NCBI RefSeq assembly: GCF_025060755.1
Contig: NZ_JANYUY010000001.1
Span: 310,001 to 374,000, forward strand
From: Paenibacillus doosanensis
GTDB lineage: Bacteria > Bacillota > Bacilli > Paenibacillales > NBRC-103111
DNA length: 64,000 nucleotides
Direction of reading: 5' to 3'
Shown: in pieces, positions 25,094 through 35,500 of the stretch
Layout of the letters: the number at the start of each line of letters is the position of its first letter
Numbering within the stretch: the first letter of the stretch is position 1
Program-made: the position numbers and the translations under genes
The notes under the pieces: model-generated
What the model saw: only the letters and a program-made list of their open reading frames with translations
What the model was told of the DNA's origin: nothing
The model's database searches: none

Positions 25094-26135
25094 GGCTTCC
25101 CCTCTCCTTCGTTTCGCAGTCGATCATCACGTGAATCGTATCGCCTTGATGGCGGTTTCTCAGCTCGAAAGCGCGCGCGACGTCTTGTAGCGGGATGACA
25201 TGGGTAATCATTTCCTCCGTATTGACCAGGCCGTCCAACACCAGGCGCAGCCCCTGATCGAAATAACGGCGGTTGTCGATATCCCGCTTCGGCTCGGTGG
25301 ACATAATGTCCAGCCTTTTTTTATGAACCTTGAAAAAATCGACCGGCTTATGGCATGTGCCGATACAACCGTACATCACGATACGGCCGTTCTGGGCGGC
25401 GGCATCGATCGCGTCGACCATCCCGTCGCCTTCGAGCAGGCAGGGGATCACGACATCGAACCCGTCGGGGAAGTCGTTCCCGACAATATCCATCGTACGC
25501 GCATCGGCCGAAGGCAGCTTGTAAGTATGCGTCGCTCCGTACTTGCGGGCAAGCTCCAGCTTCTCGTCGAACAGATCGGTGACGACCAGATTGCGCGGGC
25601 TGAACAAGCTGACCACCTGCGTCATCACGAGCCCGCTCACCCCCTGGCCCATGATAAGAACGTTTTTATGAGGGGAGATGTCCCCAAGCTCGGCGGCATG
25701 GATGATTCCGGGAAGCACTTCGATCAGAGAGCCCTCGATGAGCGGCAGCTCCTTCGGCAGCACTTTGACGGAGAACGGGGTGCAGCATACGTATTCGGCG
25801 AATGCCCCCCATATATAGCGGAGAGCGACATGATCTCCCTCCCGAAGTCCGATAACGTTCGGACCGACCTTGTCGATGATGCCGGCGACCTCATGCCCGA
25901 GACGCGTCGGATAAGAGATGAACTCCGGCTCTCTTGCTCCGCGGAACACCTCGACATCGCTCCCGCAAATGCCGACCCATTTGATTTTGACGCGAATCTC
26001 GCCTTCGGCCGGCTCCGGAATGAGCGCCCGCTTAACCGTAATACTGCCGATTTCTTCTACGACCGCGCACAGCTGCGTATCATCCCCGCAGGAGTCGACC
26101 AGCTGCATCGGCGGAACGGACATTTTTCTAACCAT
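25068..26135 (-). CDS. Zinc-type medium-chain dehydrogenase
   Basis: A 355-aa MDR alcohol/polyol dehydrogenase. The catalytic zinc site is visible as GICGSD (about 55-60) and GHE (about 79-81). The Cys-rich structural zinc lobe typical of sorbitol or threonine dehydrogenases is missing: the region DHVALRYIWGAFAEYV lacks the four cysteines. The Rossmann motif is degenerate (GQGVSGLVMTQ). It precedes and overlaps the alginate-lyase-like gene and follows an AraC gene, so it probably oxidises a sugar or uronate released by that lyase. Exact substrate unknown. The ribosome site is weak. Confidence 0.82.
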   Translation of the reverse strand: MVRKMSVPPMQLVDSCGDDTQLCAVVEEIGSITVKRALIPEPAEGEIRVKIKWVGICGSDVEVFRGAREPEFISYPTRLGHEVAGIIDKVGPNVIGLREGDHVALRYIWGAFAEYVCCTPFSVKVLPKELPLIEGSLIEVLPGIIHAAELGDISPHKNVLIMGQGVSGLVMTQVVSLFSPRNLVVTDLFDEKLELARKYGATHTYKLPSADARTMDIVGNDFPDGFDVVIPCLLEGDGMVDAIDAAAQNGRIVMYGCIGTCHKPVDFFKVHKKRLDIMSTEPKRDIDNRRYFDQGLRLVLDGLVNTEEMITHVIPLQDVARAFELRNRHQGDTIHVMIDCETKERGSHDENDGGL

Positions 26136-26283
26136 TGGATTAGCCCCTATCCCTTATAAGTTTCGATCATTTCAAATTATAAAGGATGCCGCTTGAGGCG
26201 AGTATGGATAAACTTCATCTGTTTATGGTCATTATTCAGTTCATTCCGGGCGGCGGGGAATCGGCGGCAGCAAGCCGCTGGGC

Positions 26284-27147
26284 TTAAGGAACAATGCGCC
26301 ATACATTCGCAAAATCTTCGTCCAATATAATATCCTTGCCGACGGCACTCATTAACGATTCTCGGTATTGGGACGGCGACTGGCCGAGACGCTTTTTTAC
26401 TATTTTAGAAAAATACTCCTGCGTCCACCCCACCTTCTCCGCCACCTCGGAGATCGGCAATGACGTAAACTCCAAATATTCCTTGGCTTTGTCCAGACGA
26501 ATTTCCTGCAAATATTGAATCGGCGTCATCCCCGTCTTATCGCTGAAGCGCTTGATCAAATAATTGGGATTAAAGCCGAACTGTCGCGCCAGCATATCCA
26601 ATGTGATTTTGTCGGAAAAATGGGTCTTCACATATCGGACGATTGGTTCGTCGTCGCCCGCTGCGGGGAGTGCGGCATACGAATCGCTCCATCCGGCCTG
26701 CTCGCCGAGCAGCATCGTAACCAATGTCCCTTTCAATCCCGACTCAATGCCGAGCGGATGATGCGCCTTAGGATTTCTCATTTGGTGAAGCGACATTTTG
26801 TGCCACCGCTTCAGCTCGGCCAAATGCGTGCCGCCGCATAGGCAGCTAGGCTCCGCTTCCTCCAAACAGTCCCGGAGCTGCCCGTCCAGCAATTGAAACT
26901 TGTAATCCAGTGTGATGGCGGAGCTTGTAAACCGGAAGCTGTGTGAAACCCCTTTCAGAAATAAAAAGGCAGCTCCTTCCTTGGCCTCGCAGCTCTGTCC
27001 CCCGATCACCGCTTGCCCTTGCCCGGACAAGACAACCAGCAGCTGGTCGTAATCCGAGTGCATATGCGGTTCGACCCGGCTGCCCTGCGAATAATCGATC
27101 CGCGCCGTCCAAAGCAGCTTCAGTTGGGAGTCTCTAAGTCGTTTCAT
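26284..27147 (-). CDS. AraC-family transcriptional regulator
   Basis: A 287-aa regulator with an N-terminal cupin (EPHMHSDYDQLLVVLSGQG near 27-45) and two C-terminal helix-turn-helix motifs ending VAEKVGWTQEYFSKIVKKRLGQ, followed by P-S-Q-Y-R. The cupin resembles those that sense sugars. It is upstream of the dehydrogenase and alginate-lyase-like genes on the same strand, with a 148-bp gap holding the likely target promoter. The ATG at 27147 follows GGGGG; the frame to 27177 would add ten residues. Confidence 0.87.
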   Translation of the reverse strand: MKRLRDSQLKLLWTARIDYSQGSRVEPHMHSDYDQLLVVLSGQGQAVIGGQSCEAKEGAAFLFLKGVSHSFRFTSSAITLDYKFQLLDGQLRDCLEEAEPSCLCGGTHLAELKRWHKMSLHQMRNPKAHHPLGIESGLKGTLVTMLLGEQAGWSDSYAALPAAGDDEPIVRYVKTHFSDKITLDMLARQFGFNPNYLIKRFSDKTGMTPIQYLQEIRLDKAKEYLEFTSLPISEVAEKVGWTQEYFSKIVKKRLGQSPSQYRESLMSAVGKDIILDEDFANVWRIVP

Positions 27148-27318
27148 ATTTTGCCCCCGTCTTGTTTTGAAATTCACATTCGTCTCCGTTCTCTCTCTAT
27201 GCAGTATTTTATAACAAATCTGCGGCAGAAGCCAGAAAGCCCGCTCCCCTCAAGCGCATAGGAAAAGCTGTCGTCCCATACAAATAGTACGAACGCATTG
27301 CAGGAAACGAGGTGAACT

Positions 27319-29223
27319 ATGGACGAACGCATCATCCGTTCGGAGACGGCCGCGATGGTGAATCGGCTGGTGCAACTGCAGCAGGCTGACGGCTCGTGGA
27401 GGCTCTGCTTCGAGACCGGCACGATGACCGACGCTTATTTGATCATTTTGCTTCGCGCACTCCGGCGCGAGGACGCCGAACCCCTCATCCGCAAGCTGAC
27501 GGAGAGAATTGCCGGCGCACAGGAAGAGAACGGGGCCTGGAAGCTGTATTACGATGAGCCGGAGGGCAACTTGGACGCGACGGCGGAAGCCTACTACGCG
27601 CTTCTATACAGCGGCTATGTAAGCTCCGAAAGCCCGAGGCTGAAACGGGCGCGGCAGTTCATCGTCTCCCGGGGCGGTCTGTCCAAAGTGCGCGCGATGC
27701 TCACCCAAGCCATGCTGGCGGCGACCGGTCAGTCACCGTGGCCCGATATGCTCAAGGTGCCGGTAGAACTGCTGCTGGCGCCCCCGTGGTTTCTGTTCAG
27801 CATTTACGATCTGTCTGGGCATGCGCGGGTACATCTCGTTCCCGTCATGATCATGGCAGGCACAGGGTTCGGCCTGCGGCACGAGCAATCGCCGGACTTG
27901 TCCGACCTCTACGTCGGCGGCAAGCAGCCGTTTGAGAGCCACGCATCGTGGCTCCCCGTGCTTCACAAGCTTTTGGAGGCCGTCCCGCCGCTTCATTTCC
28001 CGATCCATCAAGCCTCGCTGGCAGCGGCGGAGCGGTTTATGCTGGATCGGATCGAACCGGACGGAACGCTGCTTACCTATTCCACTGCCACGATGCTCAT
28101 GATCTTCTCCCTGATCTGTCTCGGCTACGACGCCAAGACGTCGCCGGTGATCAACAAAGCGATCGGAGGACTCTTTTCCCTGCTGTGCCAGGACGAGCGA
28201 AAAGCGCATTTGCAGGTGTCGACCTCGACGGTATGGGATACCGCCATGCTAAGCTGCGCTCTCCAGCAAGCCGGCGTTTCTGCGGCTCATCCCGTCGTGC
28301 GCAAGGCGGCGGAATACTTGCTGCCCCGCCAGCAAACCCGCTACGGAGACTGGGCGCTCCGCGCCCCTCATACGCCTCCCGGCGGTTGGGGCTTCTCGGA
28401 TATTAGCACCTTGTACCCGGATCTCGACGATACGACGGCGGCGCTTCGGGCAACCCGCGCTTATTCGGGACAAGGAGGAGATTCTCTCCTGCAGCCCAAA
28501 GCGGAGCAAGCATGGCACAAGGGAACCCGGTGGGTTCGCTCCATGCAAAATGATAACGGCGGCTGGCCCTCCTTCGAGAGAGAGCCGCACCCGCAGCTGC
28601 TGCAGCTGTTCCAGTTCGACAGCGCGGAGGATATTGCCGTCGACGCGTCGACTACGGATTTGAGCGGGAGAACGCTGCAGTTCTGGGGCGACGAGGCCGG
28701 CTTGACCCATTCAGAGCCGTTTATCCGCAAGGCGGCGGATTGGCTGCTGAGTCAGCAAAGGCCGGACGGCAGCTGGTTCGGACGCTGGGGCATCTGCTAT
28801 ATCCACGGCAGCAGCGCCGTAGCGACGGGCTTATTGGCCGTCGGTCTGCCTGCGGACCATGCTGCGATACGGCGGGCCGCCGGGTGGGTGGAAAGCGTCC
28901 AGAACGAGGACGGCGGCTGGGGAGAATCATGCCGGAGCGACAAAGTGAAGCGCTATGTTCCGCTTGGAGGCAGCACCCCGTCGCAGACCGCTTGGGCGCT
29001 CGATTTGCTCATTGCCGTGCACGACCGCCCTACGCCGTCCATCGACAGGGGCGTCACGCGCTTGATCGAGCTGCTCCACCGACGCGATTGGCGGTTCAGC
29101 TACCCGACCGGCGGCGGGCTCCCGGGAAGCGTCTATGTCAACTACCACAGCAACAACTACATCTGGCCGCTGCTGACGTTCTCCCGTTACCTGCGCCGCT
29201 ACGGCGGCGTCGCCCCTGAGTAG
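27319..29223 (+). CDS. sqhC: Squalene-hopene/sporulenol-type triterpene cyclase
   Basis: A 634-aa class II terpene cyclase that folds a linear polyprenoid into a polycyclic product at the membrane face. The proton-donor motif D368-L-D370-D371-T-T matches DxDD. Several QW repeats are seen: QQADGSW (21-27), QNDNGGW, QQRPDGSWFGRWG and QNEDGGWGE. At 632-634 aa it is the length of Bacillus SqhC, which makes sporulenes during sporulation, and shorter than no other domain would suggest; hopene synthase is the alternative. GAGGTG precedes the ATG. No squalene-synthesis genes adjoin it. The sporulation context (gerE, cge, sps) makes the sporulenol reading attractive but unproven. Confidence 0.88.
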   Translation: MDERIIRSETAAMVNRLVQLQQADGSWRLCFETGTMTDAYLIILLRALRREDAEPLIRKLTERIAGAQEENGAWKLYYDEPEGNLDATAEAYYALLYSGYVSSESPRLKRARQFIVSRGGLSKVRAMLTQAMLAATGQSPWPDMLKVPVELLLAPPWFLFSIYDLSGHARVHLVPVMIMAGTGFGLRHEQSPDLSDLYVGGKQPFESHASWLPVLHKLLEAVPPLHFPIHQASLAAAERFMLDRIEPDGTLLTYSTATMLMIFSLICLGYDAKTSPVINKAIGGLFSLLCQDERKAHLQVSTSTVWDTAMLSCALQQAGVSAAHPVVRKAAEYLLPRQQTRYGDWALRAPHTPPGGWGFSDISTLYPDLDDTTAALRATRAYSGQGGDSLLQPKAEQAWHKGTRWVRSMQNDNGGWPSFEREPHPQLLQLFQFDSAEDIAVDASTTDLSGRTLQFWGDEAGLTHSEPFIRKAADWLLSQQRPDGSWFGRWGICYIHGSSAVATGLLAVGLPADHAAIRRAAGWVESVQNEDGGWGESCRSDKVKRYVPLGGSTPSQTAWALDLLIAVHDRPTPSIDRGVTRLIELLHRRDWRFSYPTGGGLPGSVYVNYHSNNYIWPLLTFSRYLRRYGGVAPE

Positions 29224-29267
29224 AGGAAGCCGCGATGCGACGCGGCTCCCCCTTCCGCAGCAACGCC

Positions 29268-29303
29268 AAAAACCGCCTTCGACGATGACGAAGCGCGGTT
29301 TTC
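29268..29303. terminator. Bidirectional terminator between cyclase and mscL
   Basis: AAAACCGC-CTTCG pairs with CGAAG-CGCGGTTTT; T runs flank it on both strands. The two genes are convergent. Confidence 0.75.
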
Positions 29304-29341
29304 TGGTTTGGAACGCCGCCTTCCGGCGCGGCGTTCAAGGT

Positions 29342-29836
29342 TTAGTTCATCGTACGGGTCGATGATTCCAACGAGGCGGCAGGCTCGACATAAGCGGTGC
29401 AATATTTGCAGCGGATCGCCTGCTTCGGAATTTCCGATAAACATTCCGGGCATTCCTTGGTTTCTTTTTTCGGGTCCGCAGGCTTGTCGTCCTGCTTTTT
29501 GCGCAGCCGGTTCAACTGCTTGACCACAATGAAGATGACGAAAGAAACAATCAGGAAATCGAGCAGCGTATTGATAAATACACCGATGTTCAGCGTCGGA
29601 GCTCCCGCCGCCTTGGCTTCGGCCAGCGAAGCATAGCTGTTGCCGTCCAGGCTGACGAATAAATCGGAGAAATTGACCTTCCCGAGCAGCAGCCCGATCG
29701 GCGGCATCACGACATCGTTGACGATGGAGGTAACTACTTTACCGAAGGCGCCGCCGACGATAACGCCGATCGCCAGATCGATCATATTGCCTTTCATCGC
29801 AAATTCTTTAAACTCTTTAATCATTTTTGAAGCCAT
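29342..29836 (-). CDS. mscL: Large-conductance mechanosensitive channel with zinc-ribbon tail
   Basis: A 164-aa MscL. The opening [20 protein letters not shown] and [18 protein letters not shown] (TM1, the pore) and a second membrane helix (about 84-106) are canonical; the channel opens under membrane tension to release solutes. After TM2 the usual short helix is followed by an extra tail with [10 protein letters not shown] and [10 protein letters not shown], two CxxC knuckles that would bind zinc in the cytoplasm. The tail makes it about 25 residues longer than typical. AAGGAG precedes the ATG and a sigma-A promoter is upstream. Confidence 0.92.
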   Translation of the reverse strand: MASKMIKEFKEFAMKGNMIDLAIGVIVGGAFGKVVTSIVNDVVMPPIGLLLGKVNFSDLFVSLDGNSYASLAEAKAAGAPTLNIGVFINTLLDFLIVSFVIFIVVKQLNRLRKKQDDKPADPKKETKECPECLSEIPKQAIRCKYCTAYVEPAASLESSTRTMN

Positions 29837-29865
29837 ACGGAACTCCTTTATCGTTGTTTCCTACT

Positions 29866-29894
29866 ATCATACCCGATTTTATCCCGTTGGTCGA
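29866..29894 (-). promoter_or_regulatory. Sigma-A promoter of mscL
   Basis: TCGACC (29894-29889), 17 bp, TATGAT (29871-29866) on the minus strand, 30 bp before the ATG. Confidence 0.55.
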
Positions 29895-30013
29895 TAAGGC
29901 AAAGTAAGAATGCGATGTTTTTCACAAAACCGCTTCCCGATCTAGTAATGACAACCATATGTATCGACATTCTTCCATAACGGTTAGACGGCGTTAATCG
30001 ATGGGTTAAAACC

Positions 30014-30050
30014 AAAAAAACGGAAACCCGTACATCGGGTTCCGTTTTCC
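30014..30050 (-). terminator. Terminator of YcnI-like gene
   Basis: ACGGAA-CCCG pairs with CGGGTTCCGT (one bulge); seven T follow on the minus strand and TTTT on the plus side. Confidence 0.75.
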
Positions 30051-30065
30051 TGTCCTGCTGGCAGC

Positions 30066-30728
30066 TTAGCGGCTTGCTTTTTTCTTGGAGACCGACACAA
30101 TCAGTGCGATAATGCCCAAAATTAGCGCGATAATGGACAAGTACAGCGGCGTTTGCGATGCGGCCGGTGCCGCAGCAGGCTGCCCGTCGTGTCCGCCGCC
30201 GGCCGTACTGCCTGCGGAAGCCGCCGTATTGCCATGGCTATCCGTAGCCGCCCCGTCCGGTTTGACCGATACTTTTGTGACGGAAGCCGGTTTATCCGAA
30301 CCGTTCGCGCCTACCCATTCCACAATGCTGCCGTCCTTGTAGGTTTGATAAGCTTTCCAAGTAATGCTGCTGGCGTTATCCGCCACTTTCCCTTGCATAT
30401 AAAACTCTCCGAATTCCGTTGCAGACAGCCCGTCGCCCGTCGCCGTCCAGGTTACGCTTGTAATTTTGCCGGAAGCGTCCTTGGTCAGATCGTATTTCCA
30501 GCCCGGCTTCGGCTCAAAACGGCTGATCGAGACGGAATCGATCGGAATCTTCACTTCGACCTTCACTGTCGGAATGTCTTTCTCCGTCGGCACGCGCACG
30601 GCAAATTTCTCATAAGTGCCTTGAACGGTCTCGGACGGAAGCACCGTCACGTGCGCACTCGCAATTCCTCCGCCCAGCATCGTAAACAGCAAACAAATCA
30701 TTACAATCATACTCGGTTTTTTCAACAT
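30066..30728 (-). CDS. YcnI-like DUF1775 copper-binding membrane protein
   Basis: A 220-aa protein with a signal peptide ending IASA, so the mature chain begins with H26-V-T, the histidine that binds copper in YcnI. A DUF1775 beta-domain (about 26-150: HVTVLPSETVQG, FRVPTEKD-like and FEPKPGWKY) is followed by a low-complexity Ala/Gly/His linker and a C-terminal membrane anchor (LYLSIIALILGIIALIVSV). YcnI-family proteins are thought to handle copper outside the membrane. The usual partner YcnJ (copper importer) is not in the window; a NarL-type two-component system follows upstream instead. Confidence 0.85.
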   Translation of the reverse strand: MLKKPSMIVMICLLFTMLGGGIASAHVTVLPSETVQGTYEKFAVRVPTEKDIPTVKVEVKIPIDSVSISRFEPKPGWKYDLTKDASGKITSVTWTATGDGLSATEFGEFYMQGKVADNASSITWKAYQTYKDGSIVEWVGANGSDKPASVTKVSVKPDGAATDSHGNTAASAGSTAGGGHDGQPAAAPAASQTPLYLSIIALILGIIALIVSVSKKKASR

Positions 30729-30866
30729 CGTTCATCTTCCCTTCAGTCGTCATTATTGCCATCATGCAGGCTGTTTAAAAGTCCCCTTCCGTCTGGAAGC
30801 GCCCGGCCCTTAAACTACTACCCTAATGTACAGCAAATAACAGCGTCTGAATATGACCCCATCGGG

Positions 30867-31538
30867 CTATTTACGGAGCTGTTTTTGACTATACTGTGTC
30901 AGCCCCTGGCGGATGGCGTAAGCGGTCAATTGAACCCGGTTGTCCAGCGACAGCTTAGCCAAAATGTTTTTGATATGATTTTTCACCGTGTTCTCGGTTA
31001 TAATGAGCTGCTCCGCGATTTGCCGGTTGCTGAGCCCGCTGGCGACGCACATCAGAATCTCGCCCTCCCGCTGGGAGAGCACGTTCGGCTTGGTTTCCTC
31101 CGCAGCCTGGGAAGGAGCCGAGCGGAATTGGTGGAACAGCCTGTCGGCCATATGCCGGGAAATTTCGCTGTTATCGTCCAAAAGGCCGCGCAAATAAACG
31201 ATCCAATCGTCCGGGTCCATATTTTTGAGCAAATATCCTTGTGCGCCGCTTTGAATCGCCGTAAACAGATCCGCTACATCGTCCGAAACCGTCAGCATGA
31301 CGATTCGGATATGCGGATGCTGCTGCTTGATTTTGCGCGTCGCCTCAAGCCCGGTCATGCCCGGCATCTGAATGTCCATCAGGACAAGATCGGGCATCAG
31401 TTCGCCGCATAAGGCGATCGCCCGCTCTCCGTTATCCGCTTCGCCTACAATCTCGAAGCCTTCCTCGCCGGCAAGCAGCGCACGCACCGCCCTTCGGGCT
31501 AACGGGTGATCATCGGTAATCAGCACCCTGTACTTCAT
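30867..31538 (-). CDS. NarL/LuxR-family response regulator
   Basis: A 223-aa regulator. The receiver domain has D9-D10 and the acceptor D55 in LVLMDIQMPG, with T-V-S and K for phospho-relay; the C-terminal LuxR domain contains LSQREGEILMCVASGLSNRQ and TENTVKNHIKNILAKL. It overlaps the sensor kinase gene by four bases (ATGA), so the pair is coupled. Gene order is kinase then regulator. Its target is not evident; the nearby YcnI-like gene is downstream on the same strand. Confidence 0.92.
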   Translation of the reverse strand: MKYRVLITDDHPLARRAVRALLAGEEGFEIVGEADNGERAIALCGELMPDLVLMDIQMPGMTGLEATRKIKQQHPHIRIVMLTVSDDVADLFTAIQSGAQGYLLKNMDPDDWIVYLRGLLDDNSEISRHMADRLFHQFRSAPSQAAEETKPNVLSQREGEILMCVASGLSNRQIAEQLIITENTVKNHIKNILAKLSLDNRVQLTAYAIRQGLTQYSQKQLRK

Positions 31539-32353
31539 GACGTCACCCTCCTCTGTATCGGTCCCGAAACGGTCAGCTCCGTTCCGCCCTGCGGCGTCGT
31601 ATGCACATCGAGCTGTCCCCCCAATTCGGCCGCATGCTTGCGCATGAAGGACATGCCGTATCGGTTCGAATGCGGTTCGTCCCCTTCGTTGAGACCAATT
31701 CCGTTATCCATGACGCTCAAATTCCAACGGCCGCCTTCTTCCGTCACCCGCAGCTCAATCGAAGCGTGATCCGCCTGCGAATGCTTGCGGATATTGGTGA
31801 ACGCTTCCCGGATAATCGCAAACAGCTTCACTTCCGCCGAAGTCGTTACGATGTCTTCCGGAACTTCAATGCGCTGCTCGACCGCAATACCGGTAATTCC
31901 GCTCCATTCCTCCAGCCAGGAACCGAGCCGTGCGGCAAACGTGGCGCCCTCCTCCGGATTCGTCCGCAAATTAAATATCGCCTGCCGAAGATGGTGGTCG
32001 ATTTCCGAGACGGCCGAACGCGCCTCCTGAATCCGCCCTTTTTTCAGCTGAACGTTAAGGAAAAACAAAATTTGCGCGATATTGTCGTGCAGCTCTTGAG
32101 CCAGCCGCTCCCGCTCTTCGTACACAGCCCGCTTCGCTTGCTCGGCCGATAGTCTGGCGCTTATACGCTGAATGCTGTGAAACATCCAGGACGCAAACAA
32201 GTATGACAGAAACAACGTAAGAATCGTAATGTACAAATTGCCGGTTTCCATGGACAGCTCGTCCAGCAGGAAATCATGGCGAATATACTCAAACCCGCCT
32301 ATAATGACCGGCGGCACAATAATAGTAAGCAGCTTTAGCGTGCGCAAAGACAT
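31535..32353 (-). CDS. HisKA_3-type sensor histidine kinase
   Basis: A 272-aa NarX/DesK-type kinase. Two membrane helices near 8-22 and 40-56 flank a short outside segment. The HisKA_3 motif ERLAQELHDNIAQ has H89, and the HATPase_c domain has NIRKHSQA and DNGIGL. GGGTGAAGAAAG precedes the ATG. It is coupled to the NarL-type regulator downstream. Signal unknown; small outside loops point to membrane or small-molecule sensing. Confidence 0.9.
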   Translation of the reverse strand: MSLRTLKLLTIIVPPVIIGGFEYIRHDFLLDELSMETGNLYITILTLFLSYLFASWMFHSIQRISARLSAEQAKRAVYEERERLAQELHDNIAQILFFLNVQLKKGRIQEARSAVSEIDHHLRQAIFNLRTNPEEGATFAARLGSWLEEWSGITGIAVEQRIEVPEDIVTTSAEVKLFAIIREAFTNIRKHSQADHASIELRVTEEGGRWNLSVMDNGIGLNEGDEPHSNRYGMSFMRKHAAELGGQLDVHTTPQGGTELTVSGPIQRRVTS

Positions 32354-32555
32354 GCTTTCTTCACCCGCCTTTTTCCCCTCGTAAATTGCGATTCCGGCCC
32401 TTGAACCTCTCGGAAGCCGGAATCGGCGCTTGCATCCGCTTTTATCCTGCTATCATTATACACGATACACGGAAAAAAGCGGAATGCTCCGGGAATCGCA
32501 CAATCCTGGCACCCGGCATAGAGGAGGCTCGGCGGCTGAAGCTACAGGTTCTGCG

Positions 32556-35500
32556 TTATTCTTTTCTCACGCTGGCGGTAAATTCCGTCCAAGGGTCATT
32601 CACCGTAATGATCCGGTCGGCATTCTCGGTATGGCCATTCGGCCAGACTGCGGTAAACCGGAATACGTAGCTTCGATCCGGCAGCGTCTCGAAATCGTCC
32701 CGTTTCATCTGCCCGCTCCACTGGATGTTCCCTGAAGAAGGCAGCAGCGTTTCATCCATCTCCGTATAGGACATATGAACCCGAACCGTACCGGCCGGCT
32801 GGTTCGTCGCAGCCGCCAGCACGAAGGCTTCTCCCGACCAAAACATATCGTAAGGGCGCGGCCGCTCCGGGTCCCCCGTCTTCTTGTAGTTGTAGCTCTG
32901 CCTGTTCTCGTTCCAGCTATCCGTATGGCGTACGAAGCCCTCTACGTTCAAATCCCCCACCGGAACGACCTTAGTTACCGTATCGGAAGCGCCGTGTATA
33001 TCGGTTGCGGTCAACGTCACCGTGTAATCCCCAGGATGATAATCCGTTATATTACCCGGGATGACAGCGTCTACGGTCGTCGGCTCGGCATAGTAAACAG
33101 GTCCGTTAATTTGCCACACGAACTTGAGCTCATCGCCGTCCGGGTCGGTTGAACGGTTGATCAGGTTGACGGTATCCCCTTCGAATACCGGCTTCGGAGT
33201 CCAGTCAAAATCGGCCTTGGGCGGCCTGTTAATCATCATCCAAGTTTGCGGCGACCAATTGGAAGCTGCGTCGTACTGATCCCAAACCATCACGCGAACC
33301 CTCATTTTCTGACCTGTAGGCAGCTCGATCGGCACTTGCATACTTCCATTATTGGATGATGTATGCTGCCACACTTTCCCGCTATCGTAAATAATAACGT
33401 TGTTCGCTTCATTCGCGATCTGGATTTGGTAGTAGTCGAATATCGCTCCCGCATCCGGATCGGTCTGCGTCCAGGTTAATATCGGCGTCCTGGTGTTTAC
33501 GATGTTCGGGTTATCTTGCGTGCCGTACGGATAACTCATATATGCCGCGGGCGGGCTGTTGGTGGCCATCCAACCGACGTTACTCCATCCGGACCAAGCT
33601 TCGCCGTCGCTTACCCTGACTTGCGCCTGGTATTTGCGTCCCATCGTTAACAGGTTGTCCATCGTCCACGCCCAGCTGCCGGCTGTCGTGCCCATCAGTT
33701 TATTGGTCACGCATTCGACGCAGCCGCCCCACTCATCCTTCACGTTCAGATCGAACAATTCAAATACGGTATTCGGATCAGGGTCGGACTGGTTCCAATA
33801 AATCGTTGGCTGCAGGCTGACCGGCGTCGGGTTGCTCTGGCTGCCTATCGGGAACGTTAAGGTTACACTTGGCGGATGATTCGGCGCCGCTTGGCAGCCG
33901 CTGCAAATATCGATCGTTTGCTCGTACCAATCGGACCAAGCATTGTATTCGTCCGCCACGGCCATCGCAACAATATATGTTCCCGTTTCGGTCGGGCGAA
34001 TCAGCTTGCCGTCGACGCGCGAGCCCGATGGTGTAACGTAATAAAACTTTTTCTTGTAAATCCCGTGACTCGTCGGATAGTCCGCTTGATTCTGACAATT
34101 GCCGGAGTTGTAGCAATGGTCCGGATCGTAGCTGTAATCGGTCCACTGAACCAATCGGCTGCCATCCTGCCAGATTGTGAAATTGGAAATCGGTCTGCGA
34201 TGCACAATTAAATATTGCGTATACCAGTCAGAATATTTCGAGTATCCTTCAAACGTCAAATCGCCGTTGGCAATTCGATGATCCGGATGCGGATCATCCG
34301 GCACACGGTAGTCGATCTTGTACCTCCCCACTTTATCGAACGTTAAAATTTGATTTTGGACCGTTTTTCCGTTATACGCAGATAGGCCGGATTTACCGTC
34401 TCCTACATCGAGGAACATTGTCGTATCGACGTGCGCATACATCCATTGGGTTCTTGCATCCAGTCTCGGGTCTTTCTCCGGATCATCATATTTCACATCG
34501 TACGACACGGCTGTATCGACGATAGCCGTTCCTGGTGTTGCGAAGCTGCCGTCGGCGTTGCTCCATTGATAGGTGATCGAGCGGAACTGGCTGCTGTCCG
34601 CCGTAGAGAACGGCCCGAGCGTACCCGATCCGAACGAGCCGTCGGTCAAATCGATGATTAGACTGTTATTTTCATACACTTTGATTTGACTGCCGGAAAG
34701 CTTGATCTTATACGGAATCCACGTATCGTTCGCAGCGGACCGGTTAATTCGTGTGAGCTCCGTTTTGCGCCCGGCCGAAATTTTGAGCAGCCTCAGGCTA
34801 GATTGCGTCGATTCCAGACGGTACATATTTTGATAGTTTTGAATCCGGAAGCTCATCCCCGCAGCCATATTTGGATGATCCAAATGCGTTTTCATGCTCC
34901 AAAGAATCGTACCGTTCATAATTTGCTGCGATGACGTATTGACGAGCTGGCCGAACGTAAACGGTTCGTTGGAGCGGTCTGGTTGCCCTTCGCTCGGATT
35001 GAAGTTGTAAACATAAATTTGACCGGATTCCCGGGTAACATATTGATTATCCGATACGATTTTTGCATCGATTGGCAAACTGCTGTTGGTTACCGTCGTA
35101 CTATAGCTTAATTCAACCAGCGTATTGTTTTTCCAGCCGTATCCGTTCTGATAGCTATTGGAATCGAATTTTTCTAAGTGAGTAGCAACGGCGCCCGTTT
35201 CTCCCCCCGTCGTGAGATTAATATACACGGTTCCCGATTTGGTCATATAATCGCCCCAATCATAATAGGACCAATAAAGACCAGCTGTATTTCCATCCTC
35301 CGATATGCTGGTCAGGTTTACAATGTCACCTCGATCAACAACCCGGACCGTGGTGGGTATCCCCGTATATGCATCGAAGCGGTATATCTGGAACGACCCG
35401 TTCAAATTTTGACCTGCATAGTAGTTTCCTTTGGCATCCATTAAAACTCCGGTATGGGCATCATTCCCTGTTGTTGACCCTAACTTTTGGTCAGGCAGTG

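Noticed and set aside
30153-31412. 419-codon plus-strand frame across the YcnI and NarL genes
   Set aside because: It crosses two real minus-strand genes and a terminator region, with no motif; a shadow frame.
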